A DNA stretch of 8,591 nucleotides from an archaeon (GTDB taxonomy: Archaea > Thermoproteota > Bathyarchaeia > TCS64), in assembly GCA_020444005.1 (NCBI GenBank), contig JAHLLU010000072.1, forward strand, positions 1 to 8,591, in the 5' to 3' direction. Both the position numbers and the translations under genes were made by a program. Below, piece by piece: positions 1-6,878 of this stretch. The notes beneath the pieces were generated by a model. The model was not told where the DNA came from and ran no database searches. It saw only the letters and a list, made by a program, of their open reading frames with translations. The number at the start of each line of letters is the position of its first letter. Position 1 is the first letter of the stretch.

Positions 1-2
1 GC

Positions 3-212
3 GATTCCAATGAGTTGATGGATAGACTATGTAATGAGCCCGAGTTCAAGGAAGCAGGGATAACCGAGTCTATGCTTTCTAGTGCCTTGAAGGAGAAGAC
101 TCATTTCCTTGGCAACGCAGATGCACAGATCACAGCAGTAAAAATGAAAACAAATCCATTGCTATTAAAATACGCTAAGGAAGCAGGTTATGAACCGGGG
201 GACATCCTCTAG
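3..212 (+). CDS. C-terminal fragment, probable adenylosuccinate lyase-type enzyme
   Basis: The reading frame is open to the left edge of the window and ends at TAG 210-212, so this is the 3' end of a longer gene; the TTG at 15 and ATG at 18 are probably internal codons. About 70 residues are visible. The segment HFLGNADAQITAV, preceded by an Asn-Glu-Pro-Glu-Phe stretch and a helix-like region, resembles the C-terminal end of adenylosuccinate lyases, where a Tyr/Phe-x-Gly-x-Ala motif followed by Val precedes the terminus. If right, the enzyme cleaves SAICAR and adenylosuccinate to release fumarate in purine synthesis. The last ~23 residues after that motif look longer than usual. The identification comes from a short tail recalled from family knowledge and is moderate at best; another fumarase/aspartase-superfamily member is possible. 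It faces the minus-strand cluster tail to tail. Confidence 0.55.
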   Translation, partial: DSNELMDRLCNEPEFKEAGITESMLSSALKEKTHFLGNADAQITAVKMKTNPLLLKYAKEAGYEPGDIL

Positions 213-213
213 G

Positions 214-897
214 CTACTCTGAGCCGGCTCTCAGGTACATTACCATTGATGCGGCGATGAATACCACCACCAGCAAACCTACTAGCATGTGAGGTACAGG
301 CAGTCCCGCAAGTGGAGCCTGCGCTATTTTAGTCATATAAGGTGTTGCAACGTATATTCCCGCTGTTAATCCACCTGTTATCATAACTAACATGACTAGG
401 TATCCAACTTGTCCACGTGTAATATCATCGATATCCTGTTCATCTGCGCCCCTGCCTCTTAGCTCATCTCTGACATATCTAAAGCGCACAGTATATCGGA
501 GCATTAGATATGTTATCTGTAGTAATAGTCCGACTCCGAAGACCCATAGGTGGGTGACTCCGGGGGTTGGTGTGAGATCGAATATGAGTCCAACCCAGTT
601 GAATGTGCTGAAATCGAGGACGCTGGGGAAGAACATGAGCATGTTGAGGCTAAATAGGCGTCCGAACCAGACCTCGTCGCCTTTTCTCCAGAAAGTGAAG
701 CAGACGAAGAGTACTGCTATGATGATTGCTATGTTAAAGTATGGTAGATATGGCTGTACCAGTGGACCGATTACGCTGTTGCTGATCTTGGTAAGTATCT
801 TGTTGTAGAGGGTTGTCTGAACCATAGTTACAGCTGCCATATAGGTAGCCGCGACAGCCACGAGGGCTTCCATGGTTCTTACGAATCCTTCTCTCAT
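214..897 (-). CDS. Six-TM membrane protein, last gene of MoxR cluster
   Basis: This 227-residue integral membrane protein belongs to no family I recognise. Hydrophobic segments lie at about 9-27, 53-70, 80-97, 114-134, 163-184 and 203-221. Positive charges favour a cytosolic N-terminus, a cytosolic RKGDE loop after TM2, and a large charged cytosolic loop at about 135-162 that begins with many Arg and then turns acidic. That loop is the likeliest contact for the cytosolic ATPase or DUF58 partner. The ATG start overlaps the TGA stop of the DUF58 gene as ATGA, and a purine-rich GAGGGTGGG tract (902-910) sits just upstream, so translation is probably coupled. It is the distal gene of the five-gene cluster and its TAG is one base from the stop of the convergent neighbour. 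A membrane subunit of the MoxR/DUF58 complex is inferred from position only. Confidence 0.85.
   Translation of the reverse strand: MREGFVRTMEALVAVAATYMAAVTMVQTTLYNKILTKISNSVIGPLVQPYLPYFNIAIIIAVLFVCFTFWRKGDEVWFGRLFSLNMLMFFPSVLDFSTFNWVGLIFDLTPTPGVTHLWVFGVGLLLQITYLMLRYTVRFRYVRDELRGRGADEQDIDDITRGQVGYLVMLVMITGGLTAGIYVATPYMTKIAQAPLAGLPVPHMLVGLLVVVFIAASMVMYLRAGSE
219..234. other. GC-rich hairpin at convergent gene ends
   Basis: CTGAG at 219-223 can pair with CTCAG at 230-234. The central bases 221-230 also form a perfect palindrome, GAGCCGGCTC. The element starts seven bases after the stop codon of the left-edge gene and lies inside the last codons of the opposing 6-TM gene. It could fold at the 3' end of the plus-strand mRNA. 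No T-run follows it, so a terminator role is only a suggestion. Confidence 0.3.
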
Positions 898-2336
898 CCA
901 CCCACCCTCTGTCGTTGTAGTGCCCTTGCGAAGCTTTCCTCTATAGGGTCCCAGTTAAGCACAGTTACGCCCATTCCTCTGAGGAACTCGTAGTATGGCT
1001 TGGTGTGATAGGTTAGGAATCCTGCTGCGATCTTTTCTTGGTCGCTCTGGGCGGCGATGTTGTAGCCTTGTACGTTGAATAGGATGATGTTTGGTCTGCC
1101 CCCGACCCTGCCCATGTATTTGTGGAGTTCTTTGACACCTTCTACGATTCCCTGTATTCGGGCGCCTTCGATCATGCTGATGAGGACGAAGAGGGGCTGA
1201 GTGCCTACGATGTATCGGCGGCTGCTGTGGATGGCTTCCTTGAGGCTCTCGTTGCTATACTTGACCTCGACATGAAGCATCTCTCGTGTGATCTTGTATT
1301 GCTGTCGTTTACCTGTATCCGGGTAGAGTACTCTTGATGTATGCTTCTTTGTTGGAAGAATTTTTTCATCAGACTCAGGGATATACACCTCTGGCTCCAT
1401 CTGCTCTAAACCAGGTAGCTCTAAGTCCAGTGGTTGTTTGTCTTTTTTCTCGAATGGTCCTTCCCATTGGCTTGCATCATGGTTGTATACGCAGAACCCG
1501 ACCCTGCAGTCTCTTTCTAGGTAAAAGTTTGTGAACCCGAGGGCTGCCCTGATGGCGTACTCCATGGTGTTATTCACAGTTGTTCCCAATGCCATATGGA
1601 CGGCGCTGTCTAGGAATATCCAGACTACTTTCTTGCCTTCTTTCTCAAAATCGTTTACCATGAACTTGGGGTTGGATATGCTGAGGTGTTTGGCGGACGC
1701 CTTCCAGTTAATGTCTCTATAGTTATCACCGGTGCCGTATTCCCTTATTTCCTTAAAGTCTGTGGTGGGTATTCCGAACCTGAATCTTGCGTCCATTGGC
1801 ATGGGGATTCTGCTGATGCTCTTATGGTTCTTTATCTTTCGTACGAAGAGTGGCTGCGGCTGGACGATGATGGCTCGTTTAGCATCGAGTACTCCAAGAA
1901 CGTTGGCGCTAACCTGTAGGGGGTGTCTTACCTCATAGTTTACCTGTCTGACATCAAAGTAGCCTCTTTTCGCGCAGAGAGCTCTGTAGTTTAGGTCGAT
2001 TGTCTTGGGTCTTAGTCCCTTCCAGACGGCTTTGAAGTTGTTTCCCTCCTCAAGCGCGAAGCTTTTGGGTAGGCTGTCGCTTACTGTTACTATTCCGGGG
2101 CCTCCGTCGATTGTGACTTGTAGGCTGTCGCTTACCTTGTCGTCCACGTTTACTTTGATGTCTTTGCCTATGCGTTCTACTGCGGTTACTGTGGGTTGAC
2201 CTATGAGTATGGATATGCTGAGAAATAGTATTGGTGCGAGTCCTAGAGTAATCAGGATGAGGTTTCCCAGAAACATGCCTAGCACTAGATAGACAACCGC
2301 TGTTACAATCAGCTCAAGCGTGTCCTGGGTCAGCAT
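894..2336 (-). CDS. DUF58 / vWA-like protein with degenerate metal site
   Basis: This 480-residue protein has two N-terminal TM segments (about 8-28 and 30-46), then a beta-rich region (50-150). The DUF58 signature is at about 193-224: an IREYGTGDNYRDINWKASAK segment matching the family pattern REY.pGD..R.I.WkasA. A vWA-like fold follows from about 237. In the family the first vWA strand ends in DxSxS, which binds a divalent metal; here it reads D243-S-A-V-H247, so both motif serines are replaced. The downstream ..YAIRAALGF...RDCRVGF pattern is still typical. Residues about 293-365 look like an extra charged insertion, which helps explain a length above the usual ~400. DUF58 proteins are regularly paired with MoxR ATPases and are thought to be their adaptors or substrates. 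The gene starts 3 bases after the MoxR stop, with only a weak GGGAAAAG upstream, and overlaps the next gene by 4 bases. Confidence 0.93.
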   Translation of the reverse strand: MLTQDTLELIVTAVVYLVLGMFLGNLILITLGLAPILFLSISILIGQPTVTAVERIGKDIKVNVDDKVSDSLQVTIDGGPGIVTVSDSLPKSFALEEGNNFKAVWKGLRPKTIDLNYRALCAKRGYFDVRQVNYEVRHPLQVSANVLGVLDAKRAIIVQPQPLFVRKIKNHKSISRIPMPMDARFRFGIPTTDFKEIREYGTGDNYRDINWKASAKHLSISNPKFMVNDFEKEGKKVVWIFLDSAVHMALGTTVNNTMEYAIRAALGFTNFYLERDCRVGFCVYNHDASQWEGPFEKKDKQPLDLELPGLEQMEPEVYIPESDEKILPTKKHTSRVLYPDTGKRQQYKITREMLHVEVKYSNESLKEAIHSSRRYIVGTQPLFVLISMIEGARIQGIVEGVKELHKYMGRVGGRPNIILFNVQGYNIAAQSDQEKIAAGFLTYHTKPYYEFLRGMGVTVLNWDPIEESFARALQRQRVGG

Positions 2337-2339
2337 AGT

Positions 2340-3326
2340 TTATCTTTTCCCGATGAACTCTTTCGGCACTTCTATCTGTTCAAGTATCTCGTTTAGTACA
2401 GCCTCGACGCTGAAGCTTCCTTCAAGTACGTACTCCATCTTCATGATGCATCGGTGTCCGAGGGCGTCATGGACGAACATCTTGATATCGTCAGGTGTGA
2501 CGAATGCTCTTCCGCTGATGGCTGCGTGACTACGGGCGACTTTGAGTAAAGCTAGTCCTCCTCTGGGGCTTGCGCCTACTTCTACGACGGGGTGTTTTCG
2601 TGTTTCTCGTATGATCTCGCTGATGTAGTCGATTATCTTGTCGTCTACGTAGATTTTCTCTTCGATGAAGTCTTGTACTGCTTTGAAGGTTTGCTGGTTG
2701 GTTACTGGCTGGATCAACTGTGTGGGGTCATCTTGTTTCCAGTAAACTCTCCGTTTGAGTATCAATGCTTCTTGGCTTAGTGTCTCAACATAGCCCATGT
2801 TCATTTTTAATAGAAAACGGTCCATCTGCGCTTCTGGTAGTGGATATGTTCCCTCCATCTCGATGGGGTTCTGTGTAGCGATTACGAAGAAAGGCTTCTC
2901 CAGTTTATGGGTCTCTCCTTCAATGGTTACCTGCCGCTCCTCCATCGCCTCCAGTAGACCTGCTTGGGTCTTTGGTGGGGATCTGTTGATCTCGTCTGCG
3001 AGCAGGATATTTGTGAATATTGGGCCTCGCTCCAGCGTGAATGTCTGGTCCGTCATCCTGTAGATTTTGGTTCCGAGGATATCGGCTGGCATCAGGTCTG
3101 GTGTGAACTGGACCCTGCTCATCTTGCAGCCGGTGATCTGGGCGTAGAGTTTCGCTAGTAGCGTCTTACCTAGACCCGGATAGTCCTCGAATAGGACGTG
3201 GCCATTGGCGAAGCTCGCTGAGAGCATCTTTCTGAGCACCATTCTTTTTCCTACATAGACCTTTCCTAGGCCTTCAAGTATCGCGTTGCTTATGGCGCGT
3301 ACCCTGTCGACGTGCATTGCCTGCAT
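2340..3326 (-). CDS. moxR: MoxR-family AAA+ ATPase
   Basis: This 328-residue ATPase has complete motifs: Walker A YPGLGKT (49-55), Walker B ILLADE (107-112) followed by the MoxR-typical INRSPPKTQ, sensor 1 TQNP (Asn153), the EAQMDRF arginine-finger region (Arg170), and sensor 2 GASPR (Arg255) before a helical lid. Length and motif order are normal for the family. MoxR proteins are cytosolic AAA+ chaperone-like ATPases that remodel or activate partners, often vWA or DUF58 proteins encoded next to them. The ATG at 3326 is preferred over the ATG three codons later because GGAG (3337-3340) lies 10 bases upstream of it. The gene begins 2 bases after the stop of the 8-TM gene and ends 3 bases before the DUF58 start. 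It appears to be the only protein in the cluster with intact catalytic motifs. The specific target is unknown. Confidence 0.97.
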   Translation of the reverse strand: MQAMHVDRVRAISNAILEGLGKVYVGKRMVLRKMLSASFANGHVLFEDYPGLGKTLLAKLYAQITGCKMSRVQFTPDLMPADILGTKIYRMTDQTFTLERGPIFTNILLADEINRSPPKTQAGLLEAMEERQVTIEGETHKLEKPFFVIATQNPIEMEGTYPLPEAQMDRFLLKMNMGYVETLSQEALILKRRVYWKQDDPTQLIQPVTNQQTFKAVQDFIEEKIYVDDKIIDYISEIIRETRKHPVVEVGASPRGGLALLKVARSHAAISGRAFVTPDDIKMFVHDALGHRCIMKMEYVLEGSFSVEAVLNEILEQIEVPKEFIGKR

Positions 3327-3328
3327 TT

Positions 3329-4543
3329 TTATTGTTCTCCGTTTTCCTGTTGCCTATTTGATTTATACGCCCCTAGGCCTAGGTCGTTGATCCGTTGTAC
3401 TGTCCTTTGTAGGACCAGCATTCTACGTTCCCTGTTCTGCTCCTCGATCTTGTCACTTGTTCCGCGTTTTGAGAAGTGCGGGAACTTTTCATCTTCGTAT
3501 CTGATGAATTCCTCAAGGCTGTCGGACATCTCTCTTTCGGATGCCCTGTTGTCGCTGAGGAACGCGAATAGTTTGACTAAAAGTCTCTCTTTTTCACCCT
3601 TCTGGATGAATTGTTCAATTATTTCTGTGAAATCTTTGAGGGCTTTGCCCTTTGTGGCGCTGGTGTCTTGGATGTGTTTGCTCCAGTTGCCTATCTCTGT
3701 TGGCACCATCATGGACTCGCTCATGCCTTGCCTCATTATCTGAAAGATGAATGCACCAACTATGACTACGCCCGTCCATTCTACGTATGGACTAAGTTGC
3801 TCCATGACCGGGCTGACCTCGGTGAGGTTACCGCTGATAAAGTTCACATAGAGTGTACCGATTAAGCTCAGAGCCAGTACGAAGAAGTAGTTTGCCGCGA
3901 TTGCACCGATCTGTGATAGATATGGGCTGCGGCTGTCCCTGAATATGCCCACAAGTGTGATTACCGAGGCTGCGCCGAAGCCCCAGTTGAGCATACTCTT
4001 GATGAGTGCTACTTGCTCTGACTCCGGTACACCGGGTACAATCATGTAAAGATTGACTAACTGTACACATACCTGTCCAATGATGAATATAGCTAGGGCT
4101 CCCGCTATCACCCTGATGTAAAACTGCTTTCTAAGCTCAGCTATAGTAGCTAGAATAGAGTACAGGAAATAGACTGCAAAGCTTCCCATGAAGAGATAAC
4201 CTGCTGTCTGTGTTGCCTGGCTGGCTGGCTGCAGTATCATGAATACTATGATTAGGCTTGCAAAGCCTCCTGCGTATAAGCCGCTTATTATTACATTGTT
4301 TATCTTTCCCTCAAAGAGGGTTCCGACTAGTATTGCTAAGTAGAAGAAGATGAGTGCAATCATTACTGGCACCATTATTACATAGATTCCCGCTGGCGCC
4401 ATTGATTCTGGGATGTATGGTAGGAAGCTGGCTACGTCTCCTATGGTGATTGTTGACGCGAAGCTGAGTACTGCTAGTACTGCTATTATACTGAAGAATA
4501 TCACTGTGGCTCTGATTAGCCTGCTTCTATTCTCGTTGGCCAC
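3329..4543 (-). CDS. Eight-TM membrane protein with charged cytosolic tail
   Basis: This 404-residue protein matches no named family I can identify. Hydrophobic segments lie at about 10-30, 52-75, 83-104, 114-136, 143-169, 183-201, 212-236 and 255-270. Positive charges (EGK near 80, ELRKQF near 140, FRDSR near 203) consistently place both ends in the cytosol. Residues 271-404 are soluble, very rich in Lys, Arg, Glu and Asp, and probably helical; this tail is a candidate docking site for the MoxR ATPase encoded next. The start is GTG at 4543, within the end of the upstream gene (17-base overlap); no stronger start is available before TM1. The overlap implies co-translation with the transglutaminase-like protein. 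A channel, transporter or scaffold role cannot be told apart from sequence. Confidence 0.85.
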   Translation of the reverse strand: MANENRSRLIRATVIFFSIIAVLAVLSFASTITIGDVASFLPYIPESMAPAGIYVIMVPVMIALIFFYLAILVGTLFEGKINNVIISGLYAGGFASLIIVFMILQPASQATQTAGYLFMGSFAVYFLYSILATIAELRKQFYIRVIAGALAIFIIGQVCVQLVNLYMIVPGVPESEQVALIKSMLNWGFGAASVITLVGIFRDSRSPYLSQIGAIAANYFFVLALSLIGTLYVNFISGNLTEVSPVMEQLSPYVEWTGVVIVGAFIFQIMRQGMSESMMVPTEIGNWSKHIQDTSATKGKALKDFTEIIEQFIQKGEKERLLVKLFAFLSDNRASEREMSDSLEEFIRYEDEKFPHFSKRGTSDKIEEQNRERRMLVLQRTVQRINDLGLGAYKSNRQQENGEQ

Positions 4544-6647
4544 TCTTCATCAACTCAATTATTAGCTCTATAGTAGCGTTCGTCCGCTTAAAATCATCTT
4601 GGCTCAACGTGATATTACTATACATGGCTATCTCGTAGCTTGAGACAAGGTCCTCTAGCAAGGCGTCCGCTGTCTTTGGAAGGCGTTCCTCTAGGACGTA
4701 TTGGAACTCACGTGGCGTCATCGCCTCATCGATATCGGGGTATATACGTTGCATGCTGACGTAGAATCTGTTAAACAGCTTGACTACGCCCTCCTCGTAA
4801 CTAGTGTATTCTAGGGGGATTCCGTCCTCGAACCCTACGTATTGTTTCTCTGGTGCTAGCTTGACACGTGCTTCTATGATTGGTTCTTCTTCTTGGAGTC
4901 GTTTGTTTCTTCGAGCCGCGTATACTCCTACTCCTATGGCTCCTGTGAGGGCGACGCCTATGTTGTATGGGAATGTGAGGAGCAGTGCTAGGAAGTTTGT
5001 AGCATCAGGAGGTGGCACAATGACTGTTACTGCTAACGTGTCGACGCCTCCTAGATAATAAAGGGACTCCTCTTTCACGAGGCTCACGTTTACCTGTCCC
5101 TTCTCTGGGAATAGTGCTACAAAGCTTACTTTTCCTTCGGCATCGCTTTTGAGGGTGATTATCTGGTTTAGGAATTCTACGTTTAGTGTGGTGTTTATTA
5201 TGGGTGTTCCGTCGCTTGAGTCAACTATGGTGCCTCTGTATGTGATGTTTCTTCCCTCATAGACCTGTCTTGGTCCATTGATATCGAGTATTGGGTCACC
5301 CATGACCTTGATGGGTGGATCGCTGAAGGATTCCATGTAGTAGGCTGTTTCTAGGCTGTGGGCTGTGAGGTTGTAGTCTCCGACGATTATCTCGGGTGTT
5401 GCGTCACAGGTTACGTTGAACCAGCCGTCTGTTACTACTCCTACTCCGACGATTAATCCTGCTTCTGACATGTTCAATTTGTCTTTTTTCAGAATGATCT
5501 CTACTTGTGTGTCTGTTACGGCTGTGTCGTTTGCGGTTCTTACTGTTCCCCAGACATTGAACTGTTGTCCTCTGATTGCTACTGGGTCATTTCCTGTGAT
5601 GTTACAGATAGTTTGTTGCTGGGTGATGTTTTGTTTTCCTTCCGTTGTATGGATTGGACAGGCGTCGAATTTTACCCAGCCAAGGTTCTCAAACTCTACT
5701 TCAGCGTACATGTATGCTTGTTGAGGTAGAACATACTGCATCTCGACGTCTGGTTTGACCGTGTATCCAACTACAACTCTCGCTGGAATATTCAGGCTTC
5801 TAGCAAGCAGCACAAAGGCTGTGTTGAAGTGGCTTCCTACTCCTACTTTTGTGATTGATAGGAAGTATCTGATGGGGTCGTATGATGATGGTGTTGCTGG
5901 GAATGATTCGTTGAACTCAAAGTTCTCCAAGAGGTACCTCTGAAGCGTTACCAGTTTGTCATAATCTGTGGCTGCACCGCCACTCCACTCCGTCGCTTTC
6001 TCATCTAGATAATCTTCTAGTGCAACTGGTACCTGAAGTGCTTCTTCTGGTCCTATTGCTTGGCTTGCCCTGAGGGCTGCTTCGCTGTACTGGTATTTCT
6101 TGTAGCTCACCCAGTATGGTTGGTCGTATGGTTCTATTGCGTCGAAGCTCTGAATGTCCTCGTAGTACTCTATGGTGAAGTCACTCTGGTTTAGTTTGAG
6201 GTGGTCGGTGTTTTGTGCTACAAGCATGTATCCTGTTAGGTTTGTTAGGGGGTTTACTTGGAACTGTACGAGTGCCGGGTTCTTTGGGTATGTTGGATCG
6301 GCGGGTAGTAGTTGTCCATAATAGTCCATTGGCTCTAGGTCCATTGGTTTGGTCCATGTGCCGTGTGTATAGTTGTATGCCGCGTATCTTCTGAGGTATT
6401 TGTCGCGTGTGGGGAGCCTGATGAGGAGGATGGGTCCTTTTTCTTGTTCAACTTCATAACCAACCTGTGCCTGTTGTTCTCCACCGCTTAGACTCTGTGC
6501 TTCTGAGAATCCTTTACTTGTTACGGGAGCTGTCTCGTCTAGTTCAAGCCGCGTGATGTCTCCTAGGATGTTGATGGCTGTTCCCAGCATTCCTACGCTG
6601 AGGGTCAGCACAATGAGTAATCCTAGTAGTCGCGCGTATTGTTTCAA
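4527..6647 (-). CDS. Exported inactive transglutaminase-like protein with DUF4129 tail
   Basis: This 706-residue protein is the first gene of the cluster. One N-terminal TM or signal anchor (about 7-29) leads to a large external region: an N-terminal part (30-210), a transglutaminase-like domain (about 215-335), and two Ig-like beta domains (about 350-445 and 449-545). A second TM (about 551-577) is followed by a cytosolic DUF4129-type domain (about 615-700) with the family's TPREF (644-648) and YEIAMYS (671-677). In the transglutaminase core the ARSLNIPARVVVGY and LGWVKFDACP segments are typical and the catalytic Asp (328) is kept. However, the Cys position holds Gly271 and the His position holds Tyr312, so cysteine-protease or crosslinking activity is unlikely. 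Thirteen N-x-S/T sequons lie in the external part. The start is TTG, with AGGGG (6661-6665) 13 bases upstream and no in-frame ATG before residue 20. Confidence 0.93.
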   Translation of the reverse strand: MKQYARLLGLLIVLTLSVGMLGTAINILGDITRLELDETAPVTSKGFSEAQSLSGGEQQAQVGYEVEQEKGPILLIRLPTRDKYLRRYAAYNYTHGTWTKPMDLEPMDYYGQLLPADPTYPKNPALVQFQVNPLTNLTGYMLVAQNTDHLKLNQSDFTIEYYEDIQSFDAIEPYDQPYWVSYKKYQYSEAALRASQAIGPEEALQVPVALEDYLDEKATEWSGGAATDYDKLVTLQRYLLENFEFNESFPATPSSYDPIRYFLSITKVGVGSHFNTAFVLLARSLNIPARVVVGYTVKPDVEMQYVLPQQAYMYAEVEFENLGWVKFDACPIHTTEGKQNITQQQTICNITGNDPVAIRGQQFNVWGTVRTANDTAVTDTQVEIILKKDKLNMSEAGLIVGVGVVTDGWFNVTCDATPEIIVGDYNLTAHSLETAYYMESFSDPPIKVMGDPILDINGPRQVYEGRNITYRGTIVDSSDGTPIINTTLNVEFLNQIITLKSDAEGKVSFVALFPEKGQVNVSLVKEESLYYLGGVDTLAVTVIVPPPDATNFLALLLTFPYNIGVALTGAIGVGVYAARRNKRLQEEEPIIEARVKLAPEKQYVGFEDGIPLEYTSYEEGVVKLFNRFYVSMQRIYPDIDEAMTPREFQYVLEERLPKTADALLEDLVSSYEIAMYSNITLSQDDFKRTNATIELIIELMKSGQRE

Positions 6648-6650
6648 TAT

Positions 6651-6662
6651 GGATGTACATCC
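6651..6662. promoter_or_regulatory. 12-bp perfect palindrome at the start of the MoxR cluster
   Basis: GGATGTACATCC is its own reverse complement. It lies 4-15 bases upstream of the TTG start of the transglutaminase-like gene and overlaps the G-rich Shine-Dalgarno-like stretch at 6661-6665. It could be an operator for a dimeric regulator or a small mRNA hairpin that masks the ribosome site. A partly similar GGATATGTACC lies at 6788-6798 on the other side of the divergent region. The palindrome is read directly; the function is inferred. Confidence 0.45.
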
Positions 6663-6693
6663 CCTGTGTGGGTTTTATTCTTTTACGTGCCCG

Positions 6694-6701
6694 TTTTATA
6701 T
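6694..6701 (-). promoter_or_regulatory. TATA-box-like element for the MoxR cluster
   Basis: On the minus strand the bases read ATATAAAA. An archaeal box A here would place transcription start about 25 bases downstream, near 6670-6675, giving a leader of roughly 25 bases before the TTG start at 6647. This is the only good TATA-like match at that distance upstream of the five-gene cluster. No TFB-recognition element is obvious. Confidence 0.5.
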
Positions 6702-6817
6702 GGTGAAATGATCAGATACCACGTTGTCTCAGTTTTCTGTTACATTACTTGCTGTATGGGACTAAATTAAAGGTCTTTATGGACTCTGGATATGTACCAA
6801 GGATAGCAAGTTAGTAT

Positions 6818-6825
6818 CATATATT
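6818..6825 (+). promoter_or_regulatory. TATA-box-like element for the arginine deiminase gene
   Basis: CATATATT lies about 55-60 bases upstream of the ATG at 6879. Transcription would start near 6845-6850, giving a leader of about 30 bases. That leader contains no Shine-Dalgarno-like GGAG or GGTG sequence, so initiation would be SD-independent. The position is plausible for an archaeal promoter but is not confirmed. Confidence 0.4.
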
Positions 6826-6840
6826 GAGAGCAACTCTACC

Positions 6841-6868
6841 CCCAAAAACCATTTACACCCAAAAACCA
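6841..6868 (+). repeat. 11-bp direct repeat upstream of the arginine deiminase gene
   Basis: CCCAAAAACCA occurs exactly at 6841-6851 and again at 6858-6868, a spacing of 17 bases start to start. Both copies lie between the predicted TATA element and the ATG. They could be binding sites for a regulator near the transcription start, or part of an unstructured leader. The repeat is exact; the role is unknown. Confidence 0.5.
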
Positions 6869-6878
6869 ATCAATATCC

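Noticed and set aside
392..808. 138-codon plus-strand ORF opposite the 6-TM gene
   Set aside because: It is antisense to a clear membrane protein; its product is low-complexity (rich in Ser, Thr, Pro, Arg) with no recognisable motif. It is a shadow reading frame.
3312..3743. 143-codon plus-strand ORF opposite the 8-TM and MoxR genes
   Set aside because: Its composition (Ser/Cys/Leu-rich) mirrors the complement of the real genes and it crosses the junction of two well-supported coding regions.
3828..4070. 80-codon minus-strand ORF in another frame of the 8-TM gene
   Set aside because: It lies wholly inside the supported 8-TM coding frame; the Cys/His-rich look is a by-product of frame shift.
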